A stretch of 64,000 nucleotides of DNA, from NCBI GenBank assembly GCA_045648505.1, contig JAZROD010000056.1, forward strand, positions 21,037 to 85,036, given 5' to 3'. Of the stretch, positions 35,374 through 44,246 are shown piece by piece; within the stretch, counting starts at the first letter, position 1, and the number at the start of each line of letters is the position of its first letter. Position numbers and translations under genes: made by a program. The notes beneath the pieces were generated by a model. It searched no databases, was not told where the DNA came from, and saw nothing but the letters and a program-made list of their open reading frames with translations. The stretch comes from RGIG8700 sp045648505 (lineage in GTDB: Bacteria; Bacillota; Clostridia; RGIG6154).

Positions 35374-35398
35374 CAGAAAATATCAAATATGATATTGT
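35370..35398 (+). promoter_or_regulatory. Promoter for the 26-residue membrane ORF
   Basis: TTGACA at 35370-35375 (overlapping the dac TGA stop), 17-bp spacer, TATTGT at 35393-35398. Confidence 0.7.
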
Positions 35399-35421
35399 AT
35401 AGAAAAAACGGAGGATAATCT

Positions 35422-35502
35422 ATGATGTTTACAGGCTTGTGGATTTGCATAATAGTTGCAATTGTAGTTCCGGTTGCAATTTATATTGCCAATAACAGAT
35501 AA
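35422..35502 (+). CDS. Small membrane protein, 26 residues
   Basis: An ORF too short for normal gene calling. ATG 35422 (or 35425) is preceded by an excellent ACGGAGGAT site and by its own promoter, and it ends at TAA 35500-35502. The product is almost one hydrophobic helix: it begins MMFTGLW, has about 17 aliphatic residues and one Pro, and ends in a polar ANNR tail, so it should be a single-pass membrane peptide. The next gene starts 14 nt later with another GCGGAGGAT site. Function unknown; regulatory micro-proteins and type I toxins have this size and shape, but nothing here proves either. Confidence 0.6.
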   Translation: MMFTGLWICIIVAIVVPVAIYIANNR

Positions 35503-35516
35503 TGCGGAGGATACCA

Positions 35517-35870
35517 ATGAAAATATTACAAAGAACATTATTGACTTTGGGTTATTGCATACCTTTTGTGTTTCTTGCAATGAACGAAGATGCAATAACA
35601 GGAACTCCGTATTTTTATTTTGTGATGATTTTATGCTTTTGGGTTTTATGTTATCTGTGTAAAAAAACAGATAATAAAGCTTGTGTTATATACGGAAACA
35701 TAATTAGTTTTATTTCTTCCTGCATTTTTGCATGGGTGTTTAAAACTCCAAAGTGGGAGTATTATTTTAAACCATTTCTCCCTAACCAGTTAATAATATT
35801 TGAAAGTTCAATAATTTTTATCATACAGATAGTATTCACATTTAAGAAAAACAAATCAAATTCAGATTAA
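35517..35870 (+). CDS. Small integral membrane protein, unknown function
   Basis: I do not recognise this 117-residue protein. It has three or four hydrophobic segments (about residues 5-22, 30-45, 55-75 and 90-110) and a positively charged C-terminus ('FKKNKSNSD'). The ATG at 35517 follows GCGGAGGAT; the ATG at 35502 is upstream of that site. It is co-transcribed with the 26-residue ORF behind one promoter, and both may act together at the membrane. A terminator follows. Confidence 0.65.
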   Translation: MKILQRTLLTLGYCIPFVFLAMNEDAITGTPYFYFVMILCFWVLCYLCKKTDNKACVIYGNIISFISSCIFAWVFKTPKWEYYFKPFLPNQLIIFESSIIFIIQIVFTFKKNKSNSD

Positions 35871-35873
35871 AAG

Positions 35874-35896
35874 CGGCAAAATTTTGCCGTTTTTTT
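35874..35896 (+). terminator. Intrinsic terminator before ileS
   Basis: CGGCAAAATTTTGCCG followed by T7. The palindrome forms a 5-6-bp stem with an AT loop. Confidence 0.8.
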
Positions 35897-35908
35897 CTTT
35901 GAAAGTAC

Positions 35909-35937
35909 TTTACAAATCGGCAAAAAAAGTGTAAAAT
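35909..35937 (+). promoter_or_regulatory. Promoter for ileS
   Basis: TTTACA at 35909-35914, 17-bp spacer, TAAAAT at 35932-35937. No T-box is seen in the short leader. Confidence 0.65.
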
Positions 35938-35969
35938 AAATTAAATATGATTTAATGGAGGAACTTGAA

Positions 35970-38900
35970 ATGTATAAGAAGGTTTCTACGGATTTGAATT
36001 TCAAAGAAAGAGAACTTGAAACTATCAAATTCTGGAATGAAAATAAAGTGTTTGAAAGAAGCACAAGACAAGATGGTCCTGTGTTTACTTTCTTTGACGG
36101 TCCACCGACTGCAAACGGTAAACCGCACATTGGACATATCCTTACAAGAGTTATGAAGGATATCGTTCCAAGATATAAAACTATGAAAGGTTACAAGGTT
36201 TTAAGAAAAGCCGGATGGGATACTCACGGTCTTCCTGTTGAGCTTGAAGTTGAAAAACTTTTAGGTATTGACGGTAAACCACAGATTGAAAAATACGGTG
36301 TTGAACCTTTCGTTGAAGAATGTAAAAAGAGCGTTTGGAAATACGAAGGCTTATGGAAGGAAATGAGTGACCGTGTTGGCTTCTGGGCTGATATGGAAAA
36401 TCCTTATGTAACATACCATAACGATTACATCGAATCAGTTTGGTGGGCACTTAAGCAGATCTGGGACAAAGGTCTTTTATACAAAGGTCACAAAATTGTT
36501 CCATACTGCCCAAGATGCGGAACTGCACTTTCAAGCCACGAAGTTGCTCAGGGCTATAAAGATGTTGAAGAAACATCAGTATTTGTTAACTTTAAAGTTG
36601 CAGATAAAGAAAACGAATACTTCCTTGCTTGGACAACTACACCTTGGACACTTCCATCAAACGTTGCCCTTGTTGTAAATCCTGATGTTACTTATGTTAA
36701 GGTTAAAGCAGATGATAAGTTCTACATTCTTGCAAAAGAACTTGTTTCAAATGTTTTTGGTGAAGAAGCTGAAATCGTTGAAGAATTCATCGGTACAGAC
36801 CTTAAAGGAATTAAATACGAACCACTCTTTAACTTTGCACAGCCAAAGCAGGAGTGCTACTATATTGTTGCTGACAGCTATGTTACAACAACAGACGGTA
36901 CAGGTATCGTACATTGTGCACCTTCATTTGGTGAAGATGACGCAAGAGTTGGTAGAGATAATGACCTTCCATTTGTTAAGCTTGTTAACACAGAAGGTAA
37001 ATGCGTTGAAGGAACAGGCAAGCTTGAAGGCTTGTTTGTTAAAGATGCAGACCCTGTTGTAATAGCTGACCTTGAAGAAAGAGGACTCTTATTCAGAGCA
37101 CAGAAGTTTACTCACTCATATCCATTCTGCTGGAGATGTGATACTCCGCTTATCTACTATGCGAGAGAATCATGGTTCATCAGTATGACAAAGGTGAGAG
37201 AACAGTTACTTAAAAACAATGCAACAGTTAACTGGATGCCTGATAACATTAAAGACGGCAGATTCGGTAACTTCCTTGAAAATGTAATCGACTGGGGTCT
37301 TTCAAGAGAAAGATACTGGGGTACACCACTTCCTATCTGGGAATGTGAATGTGGTAAGAGACACACAATCGGAAGCATTGAAGAATTAAAGAGTATGAGC
37401 GACAACTGTCCTGATAACATCGAACTCCACAGACCATACATTGACAATGTATTTATCAAATGTCCTGACTGCGGTGGGGAAATGAAGAGAGTTCCTGAAG
37501 TTATTGACTGTTGGTTTGACTCAGGTTCAATGCCTTTCGCACAGTGGCACTATCCATTTGAAAATAAAGACATTTTTGATGAAAACTTCCCTGCAGACTT
37601 TATCAGTGAAGCTATTGACCAGACAAGAGGTTGGTTCTACACATTAATGGCGATTTCAACACTTATCTTTGATAAATCTCCATATAAAAATGTTATCGTT
37701 CTTGGTCACGTTCAGGATAAAGACGGTCAGAAGATGAGTAAGCATAAAGGAAACGTTGTTGATCCTTGGGATGTTCTTAACAATCAGGGTGCAGATGCCG
37801 TTAGATGGTATTTCTACTCAACAAGTGCTCCTTGGATTCCAAACAGATTCCACGCAGATGCAGTTAATGAATGTCAGCGTAAGTTTATGGGTACACTCTG
37901 GAACACTTATGCATTCTACATTCTTTATGCAGATATTGATAAATTTGACCCAACACAGTATAAGCTTGAATACGATAAGCTTCCTGTTATGGATAAATGG
38001 ATTTTATCAAAACTCAATTCTCTTATTAAGAGTGTTGACAGTGACCTTGAAAACTACAAAATTACAGAAGCTTCAAGAAACATTCAGAACTTCACAGATG
38101 AGCTTTCAAACTGGTATGTAAGAAGATGCCGTGAAAGATTCTGGCAGAAAGATATGCCACAGGATAAGATTAATGCTTATATGACTCTTTACACAGTTCT
38201 TTTTGAACTTTCAAAGCTTTCTGCACCATTTGTTCCATTTATGACTGAAGAAATCTATCAGAACTTAGTAAGAACAAATGATAAGAATGCACCTGAAAGC
38301 ATCCACTTCTGCGATTATCCTGTAGCTTGCGAAGAATATATCGACAAAAAGCTTGAAGAAAATATGAATACAGTATTAAATGTTGTTGTAGCCGGCAGAG
38401 CTGCAAGAAATGCTGCAAATGTTAAAAACAGACAGCCACTTTCAACTGTATATTATAAAGCTTCAACAAAGCTTGAAGAAGGATACGAAAGCATAGTTCT
38501 TGAAGAACTCAATGTAAAAACTCTCGAATTTGCAGAAGATATTTCTTCTTTCATTGGCTACAAATTCAAACCACAGCTCAGAACACTTGGTCCTAAGTAT
38601 GGTAAGATTTTAGGTAAAATCAGCGGATACCTTGCTTCTTGCGATACATCAGCTGCAATGAAAGAAATCAAAGAAACCGGAACATTCAAGTTTGATATTG
38701 ACGGAGCTGAAGTTGTTCTTGAAGAAACAGACCTTCTCATTGAAACAGTTCAGAAAGAAGGAATGGTTGCTCAGGATGAAAAAGATGCAACTGTTGTTCT
38801 TGATACAAATCTTACAGATGCACTTATCGAAGAAGGTTTTGTAAGAGAAATCATCAGCAAGATTCAGACAATGCGTAAGGAAGCGGATTTTGAAGTTCAG

Positions 38901-39077
38901 AATCACATTAAGATTTACTTTGATGATGCTTCAGAAATTGCTGATATTGTTAAAAACAATGCTGAAGAAATCAAAGCAGAAACACTTGCAGATGCTTTAG
39001 ATGCAGGCATGGGCGGTTATACAAAAGAATGGAGCATCAATGGTAAAAATCTTACACTTGGTGTTGAAAGACTTTAA
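35970..39077 (+). CDS. ileS: Isoleucine--tRNA ligase, type 2 (eukaryote-like)
   Basis: Charges tRNA-Ile. At 1035 residues it is longer than the usual bacterial type 1 enzyme (about 930), and its sequence ('PTANGKPHIGHILTRVMKD' with HIGH at about 53-56, 'KAGWDTHGLPVELEVEKLLG', 'QKMSKHKGN' at about 588) fits the type 2 class, which is generally insensitive to mupirocin. The CP1 editing domain (about 180-390, 'TPWTLPSNVA', 'GTGIVHCAPSFGEDDARVG') is intact. The C-terminal anticodon domain is extended. ATG 35970 follows GGAGGAA (35957-35963); the ATG at 35955 overlaps that site and is rejected. Confidence 0.95.
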   Translation: MYKKVSTDLNFKERELETIKFWNENKVFERSTRQDGPVFTFFDGPPTANGKPHIGHILTRVMKDIVPRYKTMKGYKVLRKAGWDTHGLPVELEVEKLLGIDGKPQIEKYGVEPFVEECKKSVWKYEGLWKEMSDRVGFWADMENPYVTYHNDYIESVWWALKQIWDKGLLYKGHKIVPYCPRCGTALSSHEVAQGYKDVEETSVFVNFKVADKENEYFLAWTTTPWTLPSNVALVVNPDVTYVKVKADDKFYILAKELVSNVFGEEAEIVEEFIGTDLKGIKYEPLFNFAQPKQECYYIVADSYVTTTDGTGIVHCAPSFGEDDARVGRDNDLPFVKLVNTEGKCVEGTGKLEGLFVKDADPVVIADLEERGLLFRAQKFTHSYPFCWRCDTPLIYYARESWFISMTKVREQLLKNNATVNWMPDNIKDGRFGNFLENVIDWGLSRERYWGTPLPIWECECGKRHTIGSIEELKSMSDNCPDNIELHRPYIDNVFIKCPDCGGEMKRVPEVIDCWFDSGSMPFAQWHYPFENKDIFDENFPADFISEAIDQTRGWFYTLMAISTLIFDKSPYKNVIVLGHVQDKDGQKMSKHKGNVVDPWDVLNNQGADAVRWYFYSTSAPWIPNRFHADAVNECQRKFMGTLWNTYAFYILYADIDKFDPTQYKLEYDKLPVMDKWILSKLNSLIKSVDSDLENYKITEASRNIQNFTDELSNWYVRRCRERFWQKDMPQDKINAYMTLYTVLFELSKLSAPFVPFMTEEIYQNLVRTNDKNAPESIHFCDYPVACEEYIDKKLEENMNTVLNVVVAGRAARNAANVKNRQPLSTVYYKASTKLEEGYESIVLEELNVKTLEFAEDISSFIGYKFKPQLRTLGPKYGKILGKISGYLASCDTSAAMKEIKETGTFKFDIDGAEVVLEETDLLIETVQKEGMVAQDEKDATVVLDTNLTDALIEEGFVREIISKIQTMRKEADFEVQNHIKIYFDDASEIADIVKNNAEEIKAETLADALDAGMGGYTKEWSINGKNLTLGVERL

Positions 39078-39131
39078 TAATTTTCCTTATAAAGGATAAA
39101 ATACTAAAAAACAGTAAAGGAGATTATAACA

Positions 39132-39338
39132 ATGAAAGTAACAAAAGATACTATTATTATGGATGTATTAAAAATGGACGAAGGAACAGCTGCATTTTTC
39201 CTTGCAATCGGTATGCACTGTCTTGGTTGCCCATCAGCAAGTGGCGAATCAATCGGTGAAGCTGCTATGGTTCACGGTGTAGATGCAGACGCTCTTGTTG
39301 AAAGAATTAACACATATCTTGAATCAGTAGGTAAATAA
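39132..39338 (+). CDS. DUF1858 domain protein (hybrid-cluster-associated disulfide domain)
   Basis: A 68-residue single-domain protein of the DUF1858 type. The signature 'FFLAIGMHCLGCPSA' holds a CxxC that is thought to act in redox or to partner hybrid-cluster and nitric-oxide defence proteins; that role is known only from association. AAAGGAG precedes the ATG. The stop overlaps the dus start by 1 nt (TAATG), so the two are translated together. Confidence 0.88.
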   Translation: MKVTKDTIIMDVLKMDEGTAAFFLAIGMHCLGCPSASGESIGEAAMVHGVDADALVERINTYLESVGK

Positions 39339-40282
39339 TGCTGAAAATTGGCAGTTTAAAGTTAGACGGTAATGTAATCCTCGGCCCTATGGCGGGGGTT
39401 ACGGATCTGCCGTTTCGTATTGTTTGCAAAAAATATGGGTGTGCAATGGTTTGCAGTGAGATGATTTCTTCAAGAGCCTTGCACTATGAGGACAAGAAAA
39501 CCTACAAGTTGCTTGAAACCGACGAAAGAGAAACACCTTTATCGGTGCAGATTTTCGGTTCAGAGCCTGACCTTATGGCACAAGCGGCAGAAAAAATCGA
39601 AAAGATGCAGATTGCATCTGTGATTGATATCAATATGGGTTGTCCTGCTCCTAAAATCGTAAACAATAATGACGGTTCTGCATTAATGAAAGACATAGAG
39701 CTTTCTTCAAAAATTATTAAGGCAGTCAGGGGTGCAACATCTCTTCCTTTAACAGTTAAATTCAGAAAAGGTTGGGAAGTAGGAAGTGAAAACTATCTTG
39801 ATTTTGGTCTTATGTGTCAGCAGTGTGGTGCAGATGCGGTAACTCTTCACGGCAGAACAAGAACGCAGTATTATTCAGGCAAGGCAGATTGGGATGCAAT
39901 TAAAAATCTCAAGCAAAAGCTTTTAATACCCGTAATCGGTAACGGTGATGTTTTTAAATATGAAGACATACAGAAAATGATTGACTATACAGGTTGCGAT
40001 GGTGTTATGATTGCCCGTGGTTCTCTCGGAAATCCTTTTATCTTTTCAAATAAGCAAGTTTCAAAGCAAGAGGTTATAGAAACTGCTCTTGAGCATTTGG
40101 AACTTATGGTTAAGGTTAAAGGCGAGCATATCGGAATGCTGGAAGCGAGAAAGCATATGGCGTGGTATGTTAAAGGAATGCACGGAGCGGCACGAATTAA
40201 AGATATGATAAATTCCATATCGAAATTTGATGATATGAAGAATCTTATGACAAGTCTTTTGGAGGAAAAATATGAGTATTAA
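39338..40282 (+). CDS. dusB: tRNA-dihydrouridine synthase (DusB-like)
   Basis: FMN-dependent enzyme that reduces specific uridines in the tRNA D-loop. In 314 residues: 'LGPMAGVTDLPFR' at the N-terminus, 'VIDINMGCPAPKIVNNNDGSALM' region with the catalytic Cys (about residue 98), 'VTLHGRTRTQYYSGKADW' and 'GVMIARGSLGNPFIF' with the FMN-phosphate loop. It overlaps the DUF1858 gene by 1 nt and the pyrH gene by 11 nt, so it links this pair to the essential cluster downstream. Confidence 0.95.
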   Translation: MLKIGSLKLDGNVILGPMAGVTDLPFRIVCKKYGCAMVCSEMISSRALHYEDKKTYKLLETDERETPLSVQIFGSEPDLMAQAAEKIEKMQIASVIDINMGCPAPKIVNNNDGSALMKDIELSSKIIKAVRGATSLPLTVKFRKGWEVGSENYLDFGLMCQQCGADAVTLHGRTRTQYYSGKADWDAIKNLKQKLLIPVIGNGDVFKYEDIQKMIDYTGCDGVMIARGSLGNPFIFSNKQVSKQEVIETALEHLELMVKVKGEHIGMLEARKHMAWYVKGMHGAARIKDMINSISKFDDMKNLMTSLLEEKYEY

Positions 40283-40979
40283 ATACAAAAGAGTAATATT
40301 GAAAATCAGCGGTGAAGCTTTAGCCGGAGAAAACGGTTTTGGTTTCGATTTTAATACAGTTGATTCAATTTGCGAACAGGTTAAAGAATGCGTTAAACTT
40401 GGCGCAGAAGTTGCAATCGTTGTAGGCGGAGGTAATTTCTGGAGAGGAAGAAGTGGCAAGGGTATGGACAGAACAAGAGCAGACCATATGGGTATGCTTG
40501 CAACTGTTATCAACTCTCTTGCACTTGCAGATTCTTTAGAAAGCAAAGGCGTTCCTACAAGAGTGCAGACTGCTATTGAAATGAGACAGATTGCAGAGCC
40601 ATACATAAGAGGCAAGGCAGTAAGACACCTTGAAAAGAGCAGAGTTGTAATTTTTGCCTGCGGTTCAGGTAACCCATTCTTCTCAACAGATACAGCTGCA
40701 GCATTAAGAGCGGCAGAAATCGGAGCAGATGTTATTCTTCTTGCCAAGAAGGTTGACGCAGTTTATGACAGTGATCCTAATGTAAATCCAAATGCAGTTA
40801 AATATGACGAGCTTGAATTTATCAGAGTTTTAAACGAAAGACTTGGCGTTATGGACTCAACTGCAGCATCACTTTGTATGGATAACGATATTCCAATTCT
40901 TGTATTTGGACTTGACAAGCCTGAAAATATCGTAAGAGCACTTAAAGGCGAAAATCTTGGAACAGTAATTCATAACTGA
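40272..40979 (+). CDS. pyrH: UMP kinase
   Basis: Hexameric, UMP-specific kinase of the amino-acid-kinase fold, making UDP for pyrimidine nucleotides and cell-wall precursors. The 235-residue protein has 'RVILKISGEALAGENGFGFD', 'IVVGGGNFWRG' and 'TDTAAALRAAEIGADVILLAKKVDAVYDSDP' (here split by the normal loop), all at the usual positions. GGAGGAAAAAT precedes the ATG inside the end of dusB. frr follows after 19 nt, the standard pair. Confidence 0.97.
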   Translation: MSIKYKRVILKISGEALAGENGFGFDFNTVDSICEQVKECVKLGAEVAIVVGGGNFWRGRSGKGMDRTRADHMGMLATVINSLALADSLESKGVPTRVQTAIEMRQIAEPYIRGKAVRHLEKSRVVIFACGSGNPFFSTDTAAALRAAEIGADVILLAKKVDAVYDSDPNVNPNAVKYDELEFIRVLNERLGVMDSTAASLCMDNDIPILVFGLDKPENIVRALKGENLGTVIHN

Positions 40980-40998
40980 TAAGAAAGGGAGATATAAT

Positions 40999-41553
40999 AT
41001 GAAAGAACAGTATAAAGCTATTCAGGAAAAAATGGATAAGAGCATTAATGCAATGCTTAATGAATTTGCAGCTATAAGAGCAGGTAGAGCAAATCCTGCA
41101 CTTTTAGACAAAATCACAGTAGATTACTATGGCGCAGCTACACCTGTACCACAGGTTGGAACAGTTTCAGTTCCTGAAGCAAGAACAATAGTAATTCAGC
41201 CATGGGATGCTTCAATTATCAAAGAAATTGAAAAAGCAATTCTTGCTTCTGATTTAGGTTTAACACCAAACAACGATGGTAAAGTTATCAGACTTAACTT
41301 CCCACCGCTTACAGAAGAAAGAAGAAAAGAAATTGTTAAACAGATTAAGAAAATTTCTGAAGATACAAAAGTTTCAATCAGAAACATCAGAAGAGATTCA
41401 ATTGAAAACTTCAAGAAAGCTCTTAAAAATAAAGAAATCACAGAAGATGATATGAAAGCTGCTGAAAAAGATATTCAGGATATTACAGATAAATCTGTAG
41501 CTGAAATCGATAAGCTTACAAAGAAGAAAGAGGATGAAATCCTTGAAGTATGA
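40999..41553 (+). CDS. frr: Ribosome recycling factor
   Basis: Splits post-termination ribosomes together with EF-G. The 184-residue protein has the long three-helix bundle and family motifs: 'FAAIRAGRANPALLDKI' near residue 25, 'YYGAATPVPQVGTVSVPEART' and 'RKEIVKQIKKISEDTKVSIRNIRR'. AAGAAAGGGAG precedes the ATG. Its 3' end overlaps the uppS start by 11 nt. Confidence 0.97.
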   Translation: MKEQYKAIQEKMDKSINAMLNEFAAIRAGRANPALLDKITVDYYGAATPVPQVGTVSVPEARTIVIQPWDASIIKEIEKAILASDLGLTPNNDGKVIRLNFPPLTEERRKEIVKQIKKISEDTKVSIRNIRRDSIENFKKALKNKEITEDDMKAAEKDIQDITDKSVAEIDKLTKKKEDEILEV

Positions 41554-42262
41554 GCTTGATATGAATAATATCCCTGAGCATATCGGCATAATTATGGATG
41601 GAAACGGCAGATTTGCCAAAAGACAGGGCTTAAGCAGAAGCGAAGGCCATAAAGCGGGAGCAGAAAAGCTTGTTGAAATCTCAAATTACTGCACAACTCT
41701 CGGGGTAAAATACCTTACTGTTTATGCTTTTTCAACAGAAAACTGGAAAAGACCTAAAGAAGAAGTTAAAGGTATAATGAAGCTTCTTCATTCCTATTTA
41801 ACAGACTGGAAAAAGTATTTTGGCGGTAAACATTCAAGAATGAATGTAATTGGTGATATTAACGACCTTGAAGCAGGGCTTCAGAGTCTTATAAAGTATG
41901 TTGCAAAAGAAACAAAAGATGAGGTTAAGCACACAATTAACTTTGCCATTTGTTATGGCGGCAGAGCCGAAATTATCAATGCAACAAAATCAATAGCCGA
42001 AAAAGTGAAAAAAGGTGAGCTTGAACTTTCTGATATAAATGAAGAAATGTTCAGTGAATACCTTTATACAAAAGGCTTTCCTGACCCTGATTTAATAATA
42101 AGACCGGGCGGGGAGTTGCGCTTAAGTAATTTCTTAACCTGGCAATCTGCATACAGCGAGCTTTGGTTCTGTGATGCACTTTGGCCTGAATTTACTACAG
42201 ATGACCTTGACAAGGCTATTTATGATTATCAAAACAGACACAGACGCTTCGGCGGTCTGTAA
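41543..42262 (+). CDS. uppS: Undecaprenyl diphosphate synthase
   Basis: Cis-prenyltransferase that makes the C55 lipid carrier for cell-wall synthesis. In about 239 residues: 'HIGIIMDGNGRFAKRQG' (catalytic Asp; the usual Trp after GR is Phe), 'YLTVYAFSTENWKRP' and 'DLIIRPGGELRLSNFLTWQSAYSELWF'. I prefer the TTG at 41543, 9 nt after AAAGAGG (41527-41533); ATG 41534 is too close to that site and ATG 41561 has none, so the start is uncertain by a few residues. cdsA follows after 17 nt. Confidence 0.92.
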   Translation: MKYELDMNNIPEHIGIIMDGNGRFAKRQGLSRSEGHKAGAEKLVEISNYCTTLGVKYLTVYAFSTENWKRPKEEVKGIMKLLHSYLTDWKKYFGGKHSRMNVIGDINDLEAGLQSLIKYVAKETKDEVKHTINFAICYGGRAEIINATKSIAEKVKKGELELSDINEEMFSEYLYTKGFPDPDLIIRPGGELRLSNFLTWQSAYSELWFCDALWPEFTTDDLDKAIYDYQNRHRRFGGL

Positions 42263-42279
42263 TTAAGGCGGTATAATAA

Positions 42280-43077
42280 GTGAAAACAAGAATAATAACC
42301 GGTTGTTTAATCGGGATTTTGGTAATATTTTTAATATTTTCAAATATTACAGTATTTAATATTGCATACATAGCGGCATCGGCAGTTATTATGTTTGAGC
42401 TTCTTCACGCGGGGGAATCAGATATTTCTGCATACATTGTAAATATTTTATTTACTCTTCTTTATGTGGTAACTCACGCATATTTTTCAGAATATCAGCC
42501 ATATATTTTGCCGGTTTATTTGCTTGCAATTTTTACTGTGCATATTTTCAGATTTTCAAAATTTACGGTTAATAAGTTATTTTACACAGTTTTCACATTT
42601 GTTTATGTAAATGTACTGATATCATATCTTGCGGATATAAAATATTTCGCAAATTATGGCTCATTTATGCTTTTAATGTTTGTAGCTACAGTAGTATTCA
42701 GTGACACATTTGCTTATTTTATCGGTGTTACATGGGGAAAACATAAGCTTTGTCCTCATATAAGTCCTAAAAAAACAATTGAAGGTTCAGTTGGTGCATT
42801 TTTAGGTGCGATAATTGTTTCTGTTTTAGTTGCGGTTATCTATAATAGCATAAACATTCCTGTAAGCTATATATGGGCAATAATTTATGGTGTTGTATGT
42901 GGCGGTATTTCACAGATTGGTGATTTACTTGCTTCATCAATCAAAAGATATTTTGATATTAAAGACTATGGAGATGTATTACCCGGTCACGGAGGAATTA
43001 TGGATAGACTTGATTCTATTCTTCTGGTTGCACCTGTGTTTTATTTCTTCTTATCTAACTTTTTATATATCGGATAA
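42280..43077 (+). CDS. cdsA: Phosphatidate cytidylyltransferase
   Basis: Makes CDP-diacylglycerol for phospholipid synthesis, in the membrane. The 265-residue protein has about seven hydrophobic segments. The family signature is complete: 'SIKRYFDIKDYGDVLPGHGG' then 'IMDRLDS' (about residues 218-245), with 'SPKKTIEGSVGAFLGA' before it. GTG 42280 is the likely start, with AAGGCGG 10 nt upstream. dxr starts 8 nt after its stop. Confidence 0.95.
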   Translation: MKTRIITGCLIGILVIFLIFSNITVFNIAYIAASAVIMFELLHAGESDISAYIVNILFTLLYVVTHAYFSEYQPYILPVYLLAIFTVHIFRFSKFTVNKLFYTVFTFVYVNVLISYLADIKYFANYGSFMLLMFVATVVFSDTFAYFIGVTWGKHKLCPHISPKKTIEGSVGAFLGAIIVSVLVAVIYNSINIPVSYIWAIIYGVVCGGISQIGDLLASSIKRYFDIKDYGDVLPGHGGIMDRLDSILLVAPVFYFFLSNFLYIG

Positions 43078-43085
43078 GTGGTATT

Positions 43086-44246
43086 ATGAAAAAATTATGT
43101 ATACTTGGAGCTACGGGCTCAGTCGGCACTCAATCACTTGATGTTGTTGACAGACAAAACGATAAATTTGCTGTTTGCGGTTTAACTGCAAACAGCAATA
43201 TTAACTTACTGGAACAACAAATAAGAAAGTATAAGCCTTTGAAAGCAGCAGTTGCAGACGAGGCTTTATTTAAAACTCTTAAAAATAATGTATCAGATTG
43301 CTCAACTAAAATTCTCTGCGGAGAAGAAGGTGTAGTAGAGGTTGCCTCAATGAATGAATCTGATATTGTTGTTTCATCTATTGTGGGTGTGGCAGGGTTA
43401 AAGCCAACCCTTGCAGCCATTAACGCTAAAAAAGATATTGCTCTTGCCAATAAGGAAACAATGGTAACTGCAGGTCAGCTTGTGTGTGAAAAAGCACAGG
43501 AAAACAATGTTAAAATACTTCCTGTTGACAGTGAACACAGTGCAATTTTCCAGTGCCTTATGTCAGGTGAAAATAAAAATGTAAACAGAATTATTTTAAC
43601 CTGTTCAGGCGGTCCTTTTTTTGGTAAAGATATTGACTTCCTTAAAAATGTAAAGCCTGAAGATGCACTTAAACACCCAAACTGGAGTATGGGACAGAAA
43701 ATAACCATAGATTCTGCTACACTTATGAACAAAGGGCTTGAATTTATTGAGGCGAAATGGCTTTTTGATGTACCAACTGATAAAATTGACATTCTTGTTC
43801 ACAGACAAAGTGTTATTCACTCAATGGTTGAATTTTCAGATGGTGCGGTTATTGCACAACTTGGTGAGCCTGATATGAGAGTTCCTATCAGTGTTGCAAT
43901 CAATTACCCTGAAAGAGAAATAATTAAGGATTATAAACCTTTTGATTTTATAAAGAATAACAATTTAACCTTTGCACTTCCTGATGAAGATACATTCAAG
44001 TGCTTAAAGCTTGCAAAACATTCCATTTCTGTAGGCGGAACACTTCCTGCATATCTTAACGGTGCAAACGAAATGGCAGTTGAATTGTTTCTAAAGAAAA
44101 AAATCTCTTTTACAGATATCGGAGATATAATAGAAGAAAGTATGAATAAGTGTAATGTTATTAAAGATTACACACTTGATGATGTGTTTGAAGCTGATAA
44201 ATCAGCCAGAGAAAATGTATTAAGCATTTATGGAGGTCAGAATTGA
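43086..44246 (+). CDS. dxr: 1-deoxy-D-xylulose 5-phosphate reductoisomerase
   Basis: First committed step of the MEP isoprenoid pathway, converting DXP to MEP with NADPH. In 386 residues: the NADPH loop 'LGATGSVGTQSLDVV', 'ALANKETMVTAG', the metal-binding 'LPVDSEHSAIFQC', and 'MGQKITIDSATLMNKGLEFIEA' region that closes the active site. The gene is the usual neighbour of cdsA and rseP and feeds the same lipid-carrier route as ispG and uppS in this cluster. The stop overlaps the rseP start. Confidence 0.97.
   Translation: MKKLCILGATGSVGTQSLDVVDRQNDKFAVCGLTANSNINLLEQQIRKYKPLKAAVADEALFKTLKNNVSDCSTKILCGEEGVVEVASMNESDIVVSSIVGVAGLKPTLAAINAKKDIALANKETMVTAGQLVCEKAQENNVKILPVDSEHSAIFQCLMSGENKNVNRIILTCSGGPFFGKDIDFLKNVKPEDALKHPNWSMGQKITIDSATLMNKGLEFIEAKWLFDVPTDKIDILVHRQSVIHSMVEFSDGAVIAQLGEPDMRVPISVAINYPEREIIKDYKPFDFIKNNNLTFALPDEDTFKCLKLAKHSISVGGTLPAYLNGANEMAVELFLKKKISFTDIGDIIEESMNKCNVIKDYTLDDVFEADKSARENVLSIYGGQN

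Noticed and set aside
35909..35969. T-box or other tRNA-sensing leader for ileS
   Set aside because: The leader is about 30 nt from promoter to ATG and has no T-box core; it is too short.
42034..42120. Possible frameshift or loss in uppS, because of the Phe and RPGGE variants
   Set aside because: The frame is continuous, and the catalytic Asp and substrate motifs are in place; these are ordinary substitutions.
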